A stretch of 64,000 bases of DNA from Caldimonas mangrovi (lineage in GTDB: Bacteria; Pseudomonadota; Gammaproteobacteria; Burkholderiales; Burkholderiaceae_C): the NCBI RefSeq assembly GCF_023721835.1, contig NZ_JAMKFE010000011.1, forward strand, positions 62,001 through 126,000, read 5' to 3'. The position numbers and the translations under genes were made by a program. This document shows positions 17,938 to 27,397 of this stretch, piece after piece (within the stretch, counting starts at the first letter, position 1; the number at the start of each line of letters is the position of its first letter). A model generated the notes under the pieces. The model did no database searches. It saw only the letters and a list, made by a program, of their open reading frames with translations, and was not told where the DNA came from.

Positions 17938-18966
17938 ATGCCCACCATCCTGCTCACCGGCGCAACCGGCTACATCGCTTCCCACACCTGGCTGTCCTTG
18001 CAACAGGCCGGACTGGACGTGGTCGGTGCCGACGACTTCTCCAACAGCTCGCCCGAGGTACTGAAGCGGCTCGAGCGGCTGTCGGGCAAGACCCCGGTGT
18101 TCCACCGGCTGGACGTGGGCGACCGGTCCGCGCTGCGCGCCGTGTTCGAGCAGCACCGTATCGACGCCGTGGTGCATTTTGCGGCCTTCAAGGCGGTCGG
18201 CGAATCGACGCAGAAGCCGCTGGCCTACTACCGCAACAACCTCGGCAGCCTGCTCACGGTGTGCGAGACGATGGACGCCTTCGACGTGCGCCGCATCGTG
18301 TTCAGTTCGTCGGCCACCGTCTACGGGCAACCCGAATCGCTGCCGATCCGCGAGAACGCGCCGCTGTCGACCACCAACCCGTACGGCGCGACGAAGCTGA
18401 TGAGCGAACAGGTCCTGGGCGACCTGCAGCGCTCCGACCCGCGCTGGCGGATCGCCTGCCTGCGCTACTTCAATCCGGTCGGCGCCCATGAAAGCGGACT
18501 GATCGGCGAAGACCCGCGCGGCATCCCGAACAACCTGATGCCGTATGTCGCGCAGGTCGCGGTGGGCCAGCGCGCGAAGCTGCAGGTGTTCGGCAACGAC
18601 TACGACACGCCGGACGGCACTGGCGTGCGCGACTACATCCATGTCGTCGACCTGGCCGAAGGCCACGTCGCGGCGCTGCGCTACCTGCTCGACCAGCAGC
18701 CATCGCTCACCGTCAACCTCGGCACCGGGCGCGGCTACAGCGTGCTGGAGGTCATCCGCGCCTACGAGCGCGCGAGCGGCCGCACCGTGCCCTACGACAT
18801 CGTCGCGCGCCGCCCGGGCGACGTTGCCGCCTGCTACGCCGATCCCGCCCTGGCGCGATCCGTGCTGGGATGGCAGGCCGCTCGCGATCTGGATGCCATG
18901 TGCGCCGATTCGTGGCGCTGGCAAAGCATGAACCCGTCAGGCTTCGGCGACACCTCGCCGAGCTGA
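17938..18966 (+). CDS. galE: UDP-glucose 4-epimerase
   Basis: A 342-residue extended short-chain dehydrogenase that interconverts UDP-glucose and UDP-galactose, so providing UDP-galactose for the EPS. NAD-binding glycines in 'GATGYIASHTW' (8-18), catalytic Ser124/Ser125 region in 'VFSSSATVYG', and Y149-x3-K153 in 'NPYGATK' are all present. The typical 'RYFNPVGAH' and 'VRDYIHVVDLA' segments follow. Length is that of bacterial GalE. It is 16 bases downstream of the epsL-like gene. Confidence 0.96.
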   Translation: MPTILLTGATGYIASHTWLSLQQAGLDVVGADDFSNSSPEVLKRLERLSGKTPVFHRLDVGDRSALRAVFEQHRIDAVVHFAAFKAVGESTQKPLAYYRNNLGSLLTVCETMDAFDVRRIVFSSSATVYGQPESLPIRENAPLSTTNPYGATKLMSEQVLGDLQRSDPRWRIACLRYFNPVGAHESGLIGEDPRGIPNNLMPYVAQVAVGQRAKLQVFGNDYDTPDGTGVRDYIHVVDLAEGHVAALRYLLDQQPSLTVNLGTGRGYSVLEVIRAYERASGRTVPYDIVARRPGDVAACYADPALARSVLGWQAARDLDAMCADSWRWQSMNPSGFGDTSPS

Positions 18967-18993
18967 CCTCGACATTTCACAGGGAGCTCCACA

Positions 18994-20472
18994 ATGAAAC
19001 AGACTGTTCTTCCCGTCGTCATGGCCGGCGGCTCCGGCACGCGGTTGTGGCCCTTGAGCCGTGCGCTCTACCCCAAGCAGTTCCTGGCCCTGTCGGGCAA
19101 GGACACCTTGTTCCAGCAGGCCGTGCAGCGCCTGAAAGGGCTTGCCAACGACACCATCGACCTGGCGCCTCCCTGCATTGTCGGCAACGAGGAGCATCGC
19201 TTCCTGACGCTGGACCAGTTGCGCGAGATGAAGGTGCCCGCCGCGGCCGTGGTGCTGGAGCCCATGGGCCGCAATACGGCCCCGGCGCTGACGCTGGCAG
19301 CGCTGTATGCCCGCGACGAAATGGGCAACGCTGAAGATCCGATCCTCGTCGTCACACCGGCCGACCAGACCGTGACCGACGTGCCGGCTTTCACGGCCGC
19401 CCTGCGCCAGGCCGTGGACGCCGCCGCCGACGGCAGCATCGTGATCCTGGGCATCCAGCCCGACCGGCCCGACACCGGCTTCGGCTATATCCGCACCCGT
19501 GCCGACGGAGCCGTCCAGCCGGTGGCGGCCTTCGTCGAGAAGCCCGACCTCGAAACCGCAAAGCGCTACCTGACCGAGGGCTGCTATTACTGGAACAGCG
19601 GCATGTTCGTGCTGCGGGCGTCGGTGTGGTTGAAGGCGCTGGCGCATTTCCGCCCTGACATCGCGCAGGCCACCGAAGCGGCGTGGCGAGGAAAAAGCAC
19701 CGACAACGGCTTCATCCGCCCGGGCAAGGATGAGTTCGCCGTCATCCCGAGCGAGTCGGTCGACTACGCCGTGATGGAGAAATGCCCGGCCGAGCCGAAA
19801 GCCGGATTCGGCGTGAAGATGGTGCCGCTGGCTGCGGGCTGGTCCGACCTGGGGGCCTGGGAAGCAGTGTGGCAGGTCAGCGAGAAGGACGGTGACGGCA
19901 ACGTCGCGCAGGGCGACGCGGTGATCGCGTCCAGCCGCAACACGCTGGTCCACGCAACGAGCCGGCTGGTGAGCGCGGTGGGGCTGGACAACGTGGTGAT
20001 CGTCGAAACGCCCGACGCGGTGCTGGTCGCCGACCGCAGCCGCAGCCAGGAAGTGAAGAAGATCGTCACCGAACTGGAGCAGCGCGAGCGCAGCGAATGC
20101 ACGCTGCACCGCCTGGTGCACCGCCCCTGGGGCTGGTACGACAGCATCGACTGCGGCCCGCGTTTCCAGGTCAAGCGCATCATGGTCAAGCCGGGCGCGA
20201 GCCTGTCGTTGCAGATGCACCACCATCGTGCCGAGCACTGGATCGTCGTCTCCGGCACCGCCGAAGTCACCTGCGGACAGAAGAAGCTGCTGATCACCGA
20301 GAACCAGAGCACCTACATCCCGCTGGGCGAGGTGCACCGGCTCACCAACCCCGGCACGATCCCGCTGGAGATCATCGAAGTGCAGTCGGGCGCCTACCTC
20401 GGCGAAGACGACATCGTGCGCTTCGAAGACACCTACGGGCGCATGCCGGCGCAGGTGCCCGCGGGTGCCTGA
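18994..20472 (+). CDS. manC: Mannose-1-phosphate guanylyltransferase / mannose-6-phosphate isomerase
   Basis: A 492-residue bifunctional enzyme. The N-terminal nucleotidyltransferase domain (about 1-350, signature 'AGGSGTRLWPLSRALYPKQF' at residues 11-30) makes GDP-mannose from mannose-1-phosphate. The C-terminal cupin domain (about 365-485, 'HRPWGWYDSID', 'LSLQMHHHRAEHWIVVSGTA') is the type II phosphomannose isomerase and interconverts fructose-6-P and mannose-6-P. GDP-mannose feeds gmd and fcl in the long minus-strand block. The phosphomannomutase that links the two steps is not in the window. A GGGAGCT ribosome site precedes the ATG. Confidence 0.96.
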   Translation: MKQTVLPVVMAGGSGTRLWPLSRALYPKQFLALSGKDTLFQQAVQRLKGLANDTIDLAPPCIVGNEEHRFLTLDQLREMKVPAAAVVLEPMGRNTAPALTLAALYARDEMGNAEDPILVVTPADQTVTDVPAFTAALRQAVDAAADGSIVILGIQPDRPDTGFGYIRTRADGAVQPVAAFVEKPDLETAKRYLTEGCYYWNSGMFVLRASVWLKALAHFRPDIAQATEAAWRGKSTDNGFIRPGKDEFAVIPSESVDYAVMEKCPAEPKAGFGVKMVPLAAGWSDLGAWEAVWQVSEKDGDGNVAQGDAVIASSRNTLVHATSRLVSAVGLDNVVIVETPDAVLVADRSRSQEVKKIVTELEQRERSECTLHRLVHRPWGWYDSIDCGPRFQVKRIMVKPGASLSLQMHHHRAEHWIVVSGTAEVTCGQKKLLITENQSTYIPLGEVHRLTNPGTIPLEIIEVQSGAYLGEDDIVRFEDTYGRMPAQVPAGA

Positions 20473-20520
20473 GTCCGTCTCTCGCCGCGTGCGGCCCCGA
20501 GCAGCGTGAGGACGTTCCCC

Positions 20521-21732
20521 ATGTTCAGACGAACCCGATACATCCCTCCGGCCATCGAGCACCGCGGCACGCTGCACATCGATGCGCTGTTTGCGTTCTT
20601 CTGCTTCATCACGATCTGGCTGGGGGTCGCCTTCGGTTCGCCGATCCGCTATCTCACCTACCTGATCCCGGTGATGGGCGTCGCGTTCGCGATGGCGATG
20701 GGCGGCATCCACATGCCCGACATCTACCGGCCCATGCTGGTGCTGGTGATCGGCGGCCTGGCCATGGCGCCGCTGGCCACCCTGTGGGGCTGGCAGGACA
20801 TCTACCTGATCCTGATCGGCATCATGCCGTTCTGCCTGGGCTACCGGCCCCGGCTGACCTGGTGGCAGGTCTTCTGGGGTTTTGTCGTCGGTACCGTGCT
20901 GGGGCTGGCGGTGGTCAAGCTGCTGGGCAACAGCGCGATGGCCGGCGAGGTGAAATTCAACCCGCTGCTGTCGCAGTCGAGCTTCGAATCGCCGTACGGC
21001 CACGCGTTCGGGGTGCTGGCCATATGGGCGGCGTTGACGAAACGCTGGAAGCACTTCCTGCTGGCGCTGGTGCTGGCGTTCCTGGCGCTCAAGCGCATCG
21101 CGGTCATCGCCACGGTGATCTGCGGGCTGGTCTACCTGCTGCCCCGCGGCATGATCGACCGGCTGCTGCGTCCCTGGTTCATGATTCCGGCCAACCTGCT
21201 GATGCTTTCGCTGGCCGTGATGTACGGGCTCGGAGTCTTCGACCGCTGGATCTACGACACCATGGGCGCCAGCAGCAACCACGTCAGCATGGGCCGGCGC
21301 TGGCTCTATCACTGGCCGGCTCGCGACATCATCGGTTCGCTGCCGGGCCTGGCGCTGCTGGGCGACGGCGCCGGCCACGTCTATCAGGTGCTGATGCAGA
21401 AAGCCGGCTACGGCGGCAAGTACCAGCTGCACAGCGACCTGATGAAGCTGATGCTCGAGTACGGCGGTGTCGTCTTCTTCCTGTTCTTCTGGTTCGCCTA
21501 CCGGTTCAAGTCGCTGGCCACGCGAATGTTCTGGCTCTACTTCAACATCATCATGCTCACCGACAACGCATTGAACTACCAGTACCTGGTGTTCGTGCTG
21601 GGCTTGTGCTGCATGTGCGCGCGACGGGAACTGGGCGACACGGAAGGGATGATGTCTTCGCTCTACACGTCGAACTCTACGGCCGCCACCCTGATCCACC
21701 GCACGCCGGTCCGCAATGTCAACAGCCCATAG
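20521..21732 (+). CDS. Wzy-like EPS polymerase / O-antigen ligase-type membrane protein
   Basis: A 403-residue integral membrane protein with roughly ten hydrophobic segments ('ALFAFFCFITIWLGVAFG', 'LVIGGLAMAPLATLWGW', 'VFWGFVVGTVLGLAVVKLLG' and others) and a larger hydrophilic loop (about 250-310, 'WIYDTMGASSNHVSMGRRWL' region). That loop sits before the last helices, as in Wzy polymerases and WaaL ligases. Its place between manC and the acyltransferase in an EPS operon, plus a Wzx in the same locus, makes Wzy the best reading. Sequence families of Wzy are very diverse, so this is topology plus context. The ATG at 20521, after GTGAGGA, is preferred over GTG at 20506. Confidence 0.72.
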   Translation: MFRRTRYIPPAIEHRGTLHIDALFAFFCFITIWLGVAFGSPIRYLTYLIPVMGVAFAMAMGGIHMPDIYRPMLVLVIGGLAMAPLATLWGWQDIYLILIGIMPFCLGYRPRLTWWQVFWGFVVGTVLGLAVVKLLGNSAMAGEVKFNPLLSQSSFESPYGHAFGVLAIWAALTKRWKHFLLALVLAFLALKRIAVIATVICGLVYLLPRGMIDRLLRPWFMIPANLLMLSLAVMYGLGVFDRWIYDTMGASSNHVSMGRRWLYHWPARDIIGSLPGLALLGDGAGHVYQVLMQKAGYGGKYQLHSDLMKLMLEYGGVVFFLFFWFAYRFKSLATRMFWLYFNIIMLTDNALNYQYLVFVLGLCCMCARRELGDTEGMMSSLYTSNSTAATLIHRTPVRNVNSP

Positions 21733-22864
21733 CCCCGGCACCGCCCCGATCGCCGCCGTTGCGGCGGCCGTCCCCACGAGCCGTACAGCAGCAGCGCTCG
21801 ACGCGGAGGTGTCGCGGCGGCTCAGTTTGCTGCGCTTTCCGCTGATCGTCGGTGTGGTGTTCATTCACGCTTACGAAACGACCGTCTGGCTCTCGGGATA
21901 CGCGGTGGCTGCGGCTGGCCAGGCCGCCTGGTCGCAGTTCGTGCGCGACCTGGTCTCGCAAGGTGTGGCACGGGTCAGCGTGCCGCTGTTCTTCCTGATC
22001 GCGGCGTATCTGCTGTTCTTCGGCTTCGATGGCAGCGCTTCCGGCTATCTCGCACGGCTGAGGTCCCGCGCTCGCACGCTGTTGGTGCCGTTCCTGTTCT
22101 GGAACCTCGCCGTCGTCGCGGTGTTCGCGCTTGCGCAGGCCTTGCCGTGGACCGCCCCGCTGTTCAACAGCGGCAAGCCGACAGTCGCATCCTACGACGC
22201 GAAGCAGTGGCTCGATGCCCTGCTCGGCCTGACGCAGCCGCCGATCGCCTACCAGTTCTGGTTCATCCGCGACCTGTTCCTGCTGGTGCTCGCTGCACCG
22301 CTGGTTTACCTGGCCGTGACCCGTGCGCCGGCGGCCGGTGCGCTCGCACTCGCCGCATGCTGGCTGGCCGGCATCGGCCTCGGCATCCCATCGATCGAGG
22401 GGGTGTTTTTCTTCTACCTGGGGGCCTGGCTGGGCGTGCGTCGCATCGACCTGTGCCGGATCGACCGCTTCGGCGCCGTGCTGGTGGCCGTCTTCGTGGT
22501 GCTGGTGCTCGCCGATGCGTCGAGCAAACCGTGGGTCATCAACGACTATCTGCACAAGGCTGCGATCGTGACCGGTGTGGCCGGGGCCCTCTATGCCGCC
22601 GGGCGGGTGCACCACGGCGGGCGGCTCGAGCGGCTGCTGATCACCTTGTCGCCGGCGAGTTTTTTCGTCTTCGCGATGCACGAGCCGGCGCTGACGTTCG
22701 CGCGCAAGGTCACCTACCGCCTGATCGCGCCGGAGACGGCTGGCGCCACGATCGCGGTGTACTTCGCGATCCCGCTGACGCTGATCCTGCTGTTGACCGC
22801 CCTGTACTTCCCGCTGAAGCGGCAGCTGCCGCGGCTGATGGCGCTGGCCACCGGCGGCCGCTGA
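21716..22864 (+). CDS. Acyltransferase 3 family membrane protein (probable EPS acyltransferase)
   Basis: A 382-residue multi-pass membrane protein of the acyltransferase 3 family. The N-terminal catalytic-like segment reads 'RFPLIVGVVFIHAYET' with the conserved His in helix 1. 'VPLFFLIAAYLLFFG' and 'QFWFIRDLFLLVL' (family 'WFL-DL'-type motif) follow, and about ten helices in all. Such enzymes commonly add acetyl or other acyl groups to surface sugars. It overlaps the polymerase gene stop by 17 bases, so the two are coupled. It is the last gene of the plus-strand block and is followed by a strong hairpin. Confidence 0.85.
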   Translation: MSTAHSPGTAPIAAVAAAVPTSRTAAALDAEVSRRLSLLRFPLIVGVVFIHAYETTVWLSGYAVAAAGQAAWSQFVRDLVSQGVARVSVPLFFLIAAYLLFFGFDGSASGYLARLRSRARTLLVPFLFWNLAVVAVFALAQALPWTAPLFNSGKPTVASYDAKQWLDALLGLTQPPIAYQFWFIRDLFLLVLAAPLVYLAVTRAPAAGALALAACWLAGIGLGIPSIEGVFFFYLGAWLGVRRIDLCRIDRFGAVLVAVFVVLVLADASSKPWVINDYLHKAAIVTGVAGALYAAGRVHHGGRLERLLITLSPASFFVFAMHEPALTFARKVTYRLIAPETAGATIAVYFAIPLTLILLLTALYFPLKRQLPRLMALATGGR

Positions 22865-22870
22865 CCCCCA

Positions 22871-22902
22871 CGCTGCCGCCCCTGCGACGAGGGGCGGCAG
22901 CG
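22871..22902. terminator. Perfect 13-bp hairpin between convergent acyltransferase and ugd genes
   Basis: CGCTGCCGCCCCT (22871-22883) pairs with AGGGGCGGCAGCG (22890-22902) with a 6-base loop. It lies between two convergent stops 46 bases apart and has no T run on either side, so it is a stem without the classical U tract. It may still end or protect both transcripts. Confidence 0.6.
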
Positions 22903-22910
22903 TGGAACGC

Positions 22911-24233
22911 TCAGGTGCGGCCGATGCCGTGGTACTCGATGCCGAGCGTCTTCATCAGCTTCGGCTCATACAGATTGCGGCCGTCGAACACCGTCTTGTC
23001 GGCCAGCGCGTCCCGCAGCCCGTCGAAGTCCGGCGTGCGGAACTCCTTCCATTCGGTGACGATGACCAGCGCGTCGGCCCCCTCCAACGCAGCACGGGCC
23101 GAGTCGGCATAGCTGAGGCCCGGCGTGCCTTCCAGCACCCGCTTCGCTTCATGCGTGGCGACCGGGTCATAGGCCTGCAGCTTGGCGCCGCGGCGTGCCA
23201 GTTCGGCGATCACCACCCGGCTCGGGGCATCGCGCATGTCGTCGGTATTGGGCTTGAAGGCCAGGCCCCAGATGGCCAAGGTCCTGCCGGACAGGTTTTC
23301 ACCGTAGCGCGCGACGACCTTGTCGACCAGCACCTGCTTCTGCCGGTCGTTGACCGACTCGACCGCTTGCAGCAGTTCGAGCGGCTGGCCGGCATCGGCG
23401 GCGGTCTTCACCAGCGCCTTCACGTCCTTCGGGAAGCAGGAGCCGCCGTAGCCGCAGCCCGCATACAGGAAATGGAACCCGATGCGCGGGTCGCTGCCGA
23501 TACCCTGGCGCACCAGTTCGATGTCGGCGCCGAGCTTCTCGGCAACGAGCGCCAGCTCGTTCATGAAGCTGATGCGGGTCGCAAGCATGGCGTTGGCGGC
23601 GTACTTGGTGAATTCGGCACTGCGCACGTCCATCACCATCATGCGGTCGTGATTGCGCACGAAAGGTGCATAAAGCGCCTTCATCAGCAGGATGGCCCGC
23701 TCGTCCTCGGCACCGACCACCACCCGGTCAGGGCGCATGAAGTCGGCCACCGCGGCCCCTTCCTTGAGGAATTCCGGGTTCGATGCGATCGCGAAATCGA
23801 GCTTCAGGCCGCGCTTGTTCAGTTCGTCCTGCACCGCCGCCTGGACCTTGTCTCCGGTGCCGACCGGCACCGTGCTCTTGTCGACGATGACCTTGAAGTC
23901 CGTCATCGTGCGGCCGATGTTGCGCGCCGCGGCCAGCACATACTTCAGGTCGGCCGAGCCGTCTTCATCGGGCGGCGTGCCGACCGCGATGAACTGGATC
24001 GTGCCGTGCGCGACCGCTGCTTCGATGTCGGTGGTGAACTCCAGACGCCCGCCGGCGGCATTGCGCTGCACGATCTCGAGCAGGCCGGGCTCATAGATCG
24101 GAATGCCGCCCTCCTTGAGCACGCGGATCTTCTCCGGATCCACGTCGAGACACACGACGTGATTGCCCATTTCCGACAGGCAGGCGCCCGTGACCAAGCC
24201 CACATAACCGGTACCGATGACCGTGACCTTCAT
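22911..24233 (-). CDS. ugd: UDP-glucose 6-dehydrogenase
   Basis: A 440-residue NAD-dependent enzyme that oxidises UDP-glucose to UDP-glucuronic acid, the acidic sugar donor for the EPS. It has the N-terminal NAD fold '[10 protein letters not shown]' (7-16), '[10 protein letters not shown]', the catalytic Lys210 region '[10 protein letters not shown]', and catalytic Cys266 in '[10 protein letters not shown]'. The C-terminal UDP-binding domain has '[17 protein letters not shown]'. It is the last gene of the minus-strand glycosyltransferase block, 47 bases after the WecG-like gene. A GDP-mannose dehydrogenase is the main alternative, but the overall match is to bacterial Ugd. Confidence 0.94.
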   Translation of the reverse strand: MKVTVIGTGYVGLVTGACLSEMGNHVVCLDVDPEKIRVLKEGGIPIYEPGLLEIVQRNAAGGRLEFTTDIEAAVAHGTIQFIAVGTPPDEDGSADLKYVLAAARNIGRTMTDFKVIVDKSTVPVGTGDKVQAAVQDELNKRGLKLDFAIASNPEFLKEGAAVADFMRPDRVVVGAEDERAILLMKALYAPFVRNHDRMMVMDVRSAEFTKYAANAMLATRISFMNELALVAEKLGADIELVRQGIGSDPRIGFHFLYAGCGYGGSCFPKDVKALVKTAADAGQPLELLQAVESVNDRQKQVLVDKVVARYGENLSGRTLAIWGLAFKPNTDDMRDAPSRVVIAELARRGAKLQAYDPVATHEAKRVLEGTPGLSYADSARAALEGADALVIVTEWKEFRTPDFDGLRDALADKTVFDGRNLYEPKLMKTLGIEYHGIGRT

Positions 24234-24280
24234 GATGTTTCAACCTCGATTGACAAATGTTCGTTCTGGGTGCGGCCACA

Positions 24281-25087
24281 TCAGCGGCCACGAGCAACCG
24301 CGCGGCGCGAGACCAGCGCGGGCAGCATGCGCATCACAAAGATGCTGTTGGTGACCAGATAGCGCTTCCACAGCCGGCGCGGCTCGCTGAGCAGCCGGTG
24401 GAACCACTCCAGCCCGCAGCGCTGCATCCACAGCGGTGCCCGCTTGATGGTGCCGGCGTGGTAATCGAACGCTGCGCCGACCCCGACCATCACGGCCTGC
24501 ACGCGCTCGCGGTGAGCGGCCATCCACTTCTCCTGCTTCGGGCAGCCGATGCCCACGAACAGCACCGCCGTGCCGGCCGCGTTGATCTGCTGCGTGTAGG
24601 CCTCGTCCTCCTCGGCCGACAGCGCCCGGAACGGAGGCGACACCAAGCCCCCGATCTTAAGGCCGGGAAACGCGCGCAGCAGCGCCTGGCGCAGCTTCGC
24701 CAGCGTGTCTTCGGTGCCGCCGTAGAAGAAGACCACCTGGCCGCGGCGCTCGGCCTCCTCCAGGTACTTCCACATCAGGTCGGGGCCGTTGATGCGCGGC
24801 TGGCCGTCGAAGCCTGCGCGACGCAGCGCCCAGGCGACCGGTGCGCCGTCTGGCGTGGCCATGTCGGCCTCGTCGATGACGCTGCGGAATGCGGCATCCT
24901 GCGTCGCTGTGACGACGGAATGCACGTTGCAGATGCAGACGTAGCGCGACTCGCGGCGCTCGCCCCATTGCACGAGGCGCCCGACGGCGTCGTCCCAGCT
25001 GACCGCGTCGATGAACGAGCCCAGCACGGGCGCGCCATCACGCGACCTGACGGGCACCCTGACGGACATGCTCGATGGCGTCGACAT
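24281..25087 (-). CDS. WecG/TagA/CpsF family glycosyltransferase
   Basis: A GT26-family transferase (268 residues from ATG 25087, or 262 from ATG 25069). The family features are 'CNVHSVVTATQDAAF', 'DEADMATPDGAPVAWALR', 'RINGPDLMW', 'VFFYGGTEDTL' and 'VGIGCPKQEKWMAAHR'. The 'GVGAAFDYHAGTIKRAP' segment and the C-terminal 'EWFHRLLSEPRRLWKRYL' complete it. Members transfer an amino sugar or uronic sugar to a lipid-linked acceptor. Its start lies inside the upstream GT4 gene (32-50 base overlap), so translation is coupled. Which start is used is not certain. Confidence 0.9.
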   Translation of the reverse strand: MSTPSSMSVRVPVRSRDGAPVLGSFIDAVSWDDAVGRLVQWGERRESRYVCICNVHSVVTATQDAAFRSVIDEADMATPDGAPVAWALRRAGFDGQPRINGPDLMWKYLEEAERRGQVVFFYGGTEDTLAKLRQALLRAFPGLKIGGLVSPPFRALSAEEDEAYTQQINAAGTAVLFVGIGCPKQEKWMAAHRERVQAVMVGVGAAFDYHAGTIKRAPLWMQRCGLEWFHRLLSEPRRLWKRYLVTNSIFVMRMLPALVSRRAVARGR

Positions 25088-26240
25088 AAATCTCCATCAA
25101 CTGTTGATAGTTGCGCTCGGGCGTGTAGTGCGAGTCATAGGCGGCGCGAGCCGCCCGGCCCATCTCGCACATCGCCTCGGGGTGGTCTTCGGCCCATTGC
25201 AGCTTGCGGGCCAGGTCCTCGGCATCGCCGGGCTCGAACAGCAGCCCGGTGACGCCGTCGGTAACGATCTCGGCCAGCGCACCGATGCGGCTGGCGATCA
25301 CCGGCAACCCGCACGAGAACGCCTCGACGATCGTGCGCGGAAAATTCTCGTACCAAATGCTGGGCACCACCAGGTAGAGCGCGTCACGCATCAACGCAAG
25401 GATGTCCTCGATCTGCCGGAAGCCGAGGTAGCGTTCGCCGAAGGCCTCGATCGCCAGGGGCGTCAGTTCGCCACCGCCGACCACGGACACCGGGTTGCGT
25501 CCCAGGTGGCCTACTGCGCCGGCCAGCACGTCAAGCCCCTTCTCGGCCGACAGGCGCCCGACGAAGAGCCCGCCGTGCCGGTGCGCCCACGCAGGCCGAT
25601 CATGGCTTTCAATGAAGTTCGGCTTGATGCGTATGCGGTCCGCCGGCAGCCCACCCTGCACGAACTTGTCCCTGCAGAACCGGTTCAGCGCGATGTAGCG
25701 CGTGACCTTGTTCTGGTAGGTGCCGAGCGCGCGGTGCAGCGTCACCGTACCGGCCAGCACGCCGCTTTGCGCCACTGAACCGCGGTAGCAGCCACGCACC
25801 ACACCGCGCCACGGCAAGCGGCCGACGCAGTCCTCGCAGACCCGGCCTTCGCGCAGCAGCATGGCCTGCGGGCACATCAGCCGGAAGTTGTGGAGCGTCT
25901 GCACGACCGGCACGCCGGCACGGTCGGCTGCCCAGTACAGCGACGGCGATATCAGCGGAAAGGTGTTGTGCGCGTGGATGACGTCGGGACGGAAGTCGTC
26001 GATGACTCGCGCCAGTTCATCGGTGGTACGAGTCGACCAGACGGTCTGCGCGGCCAGGGCCACGCGCGACTGGCCGGCGATGTCGTCGTTGTGCCGTGAG
26101 AACAACTGCACCGCATGCCCGTGTGCGGCGAGCAATGCGAACTCGGCGTCGCAGACAGAATCCTCGCCGCCCCGCTGCTGGTAGGCGTTGTGGACCATCA
26201 GCACGCGCGCAGCGAGTCCTTCGTTGCGGCTGGCGCTCAT
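25038..26240 (-). CDS. GT4 glycosyltransferase with Cys-rich N-lobe insert
   Basis: A 400-residue GT-B fold retaining glycosyltransferase. The N-lobe has 'VLMVHNAYQQRGGEDSV' and 'DVIHAHNTFPLISPSLYWAA'. The C-lobe has 'GLFVGRLSAEKGLDVL' and the E-x7-E motif in 'ENFPRTIVEAFSCGLPVIAS' near residue 300. The N-lobe also has a Cys-bearing stretch 'LMCPQAMLLREGRVCEDCVG' as in a subset of capsular GT4 enzymes. The ATG at 26240 overlaps the upstream stop as ATGA (26237-26240). It should add one sugar to the lipid-linked EPS unit; donor and linkage are unknown. Confidence 0.9.
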   Translation of the reverse strand: MSASRNEGLAARVLMVHNAYQQRGGEDSVCDAEFALLAAHGHAVQLFSRHNDDIAGQSRVALAAQTVWSTRTTDELARVIDDFRPDVIHAHNTFPLISPSLYWAADRAGVPVVQTLHNFRLMCPQAMLLREGRVCEDCVGRLPWRGVVRGCYRGSVAQSGVLAGTVTLHRALGTYQNKVTRYIALNRFCRDKFVQGGLPADRIRIKPNFIESHDRPAWAHRHGGLFVGRLSAEKGLDVLAGAVGHLGRNPVSVVGGGELTPLAIEAFGERYLGFRQIEDILALMRDALYLVVPSIWYENFPRTIVEAFSCGLPVIASRIGALAEIVTDGVTGLLFEPGDAEDLARKLQWAEDHPEAMCEMGRAARAAYDSHYTPERNYQQLMEIYVDAIEHVRQGARQVA

Positions 26241-27397
26241 GTCTTCCACTCCGCCGTCCGCTCACCGAGCCTCGGTGCGTCCAGGCAACGTCCGATGCCG
26301 TCGGTGAAGCGGCGTGCCATGTTCTCGACCGTGTAACGCAGCGCGCTGTCGGCGCAGCCCTGCTTCAGCCTTTGCGACGCCTCGGGTTGCGTCAGCAGTG
26401 TCACCGCTGCCTCTACGTAGTCCTCCAGCGTGTCGGGTGTGATCAGGCCGTTGTGACCGTGCCGCAAATAGGCAATCTCCGGGCTGTGCAGCCGGCAGTC
26501 GGTCGTCAGCATCGGCACGCCGCAGGCGAATGCGTCGAGCACGCCGAGGCCGACAAGGCCCGGATTGAGCATCACTTGCGCCAGTGCGATCGCCTCGACC
26601 TTGTCCTTCCCTTTGCGCACGCCCAGGTAGCGCACCCACGGATGCCGGCCTGCATGCTGCTCCACCATCGAGGCGAGCGGCCCGCCGCCGGCAATCAGCA
26701 GCTCGAAGTCCGGCACCCGGCGGCGGACCTCCTCGGCCGAGCGCAAGAGAAAGTCGATGCGCTTGTCGGTATAGAGCGAGCCGACAAACACGCCGACATG
26801 GCGGCCGGTGAGGCCAAGGCGGCGCCGGGCCGCGTCGAGCGCGTCGTCATCGAGACGACGGCGCCATTCGGTCAGTTCCTGCGTATCCACGGCATTGTCG
26901 AGCACGGTGATGCGCTCCGGCGCGTAGCCTTGCGCCCTGACCAGTTCCGCGCTTATGTCGGTGTAGGCGAACCACCAGTCGGCGCGGCGGGTGGTCCAGC
27001 GCTTGAACTGTTCCTTCAGCCCGTCCGGCCGGTCGGACTGTAAGTTGCCGCCGTGACCCCAGAACGCAATGCGCGACGGCCGCCGCAACGTCAGCGCAAC
27101 GAGGTTGTACAGCAGCTTGTTCTCCTGCGTGACGATCACCAGATCGGACCCGCGCACGTGCGGCCCGAAGTTCTGCCAGCACAGCCGCCCGCCGGCGTGG
27201 TACTGCGTCGGCACATGCTCGGCCCATGCGATATGGCCGCTGTCGCGCTTGGTCGCCTCGAGCGGCGTAGGGTCGCCGTGCAGCAGCCGCAGCTTCATGC
27301 CGGCCTGCGCCATCATCGCGTGCATGCGCTCGAACAGCGGCACACGATAGCCCGTCAGGCGACGCTGCACGACGACGATCTCGGACATGCCGTTCAC
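26237..27397 (-). CDS. GT4-like glycosyltransferase with degenerate E-x7-E motif
   Basis: A 386-residue GT-B protein. N-lobe: 'IVVVQRRLTGYRVPLFERM', 'VTQENKLLYNLVALTL', 'WGHGGNLQSDR'. C-lobe: 'VGVFVGSLYTDKRIDFLL', 'LLIAGGGPLASMV' and 'NPGLVGLGVLDAFACGVPML'. In this last stretch the two Glu of the usual E-x7-E are replaced (Gly and Asp), which is unusual and may change donor handling. It starts with GTG at 27397, overlapping the upstream stop as GTGA. It lies in a run of three GT4 genes with 4-base overlaps and so is likely translated as a unit with them. Confidence 0.86.
   Translation of the reverse strand: MNGMSEIVVVQRRLTGYRVPLFERMHAMMAQAGMKLRLLHGDPTPLEATKRDSGHIAWAEHVPTQYHAGGRLCWQNFGPHVRGSDLVIVTQENKLLYNLVALTLRRPSRIAFWGHGGNLQSDRPDGLKEQFKRWTTRRADWWFAYTDISAELVRAQGYAPERITVLDNAVDTQELTEWRRRLDDDALDAARRRLGLTGRHVGVFVGSLYTDKRIDFLLRSAEEVRRRVPDFELLIAGGGPLASMVEQHAGRHPWVRYLGVRKGKDKVEAIALAQVMLNPGLVGLGVLDAFACGVPMLTTDCRLHSPEIAYLRHGHNGLITPDTLEDYVEAAVTLLTQPEASQRLKQGCADSALRYTVENMARRFTDGIGRCLDAPRLGERTAEWKT

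Noticed and set aside
18937-21864. A 975-codon open frame on the minus strand across manC and the polymerase
   Set aside because: Antisense shadow of two clear genes; no motif, no ribosome site and shadow-type composition.
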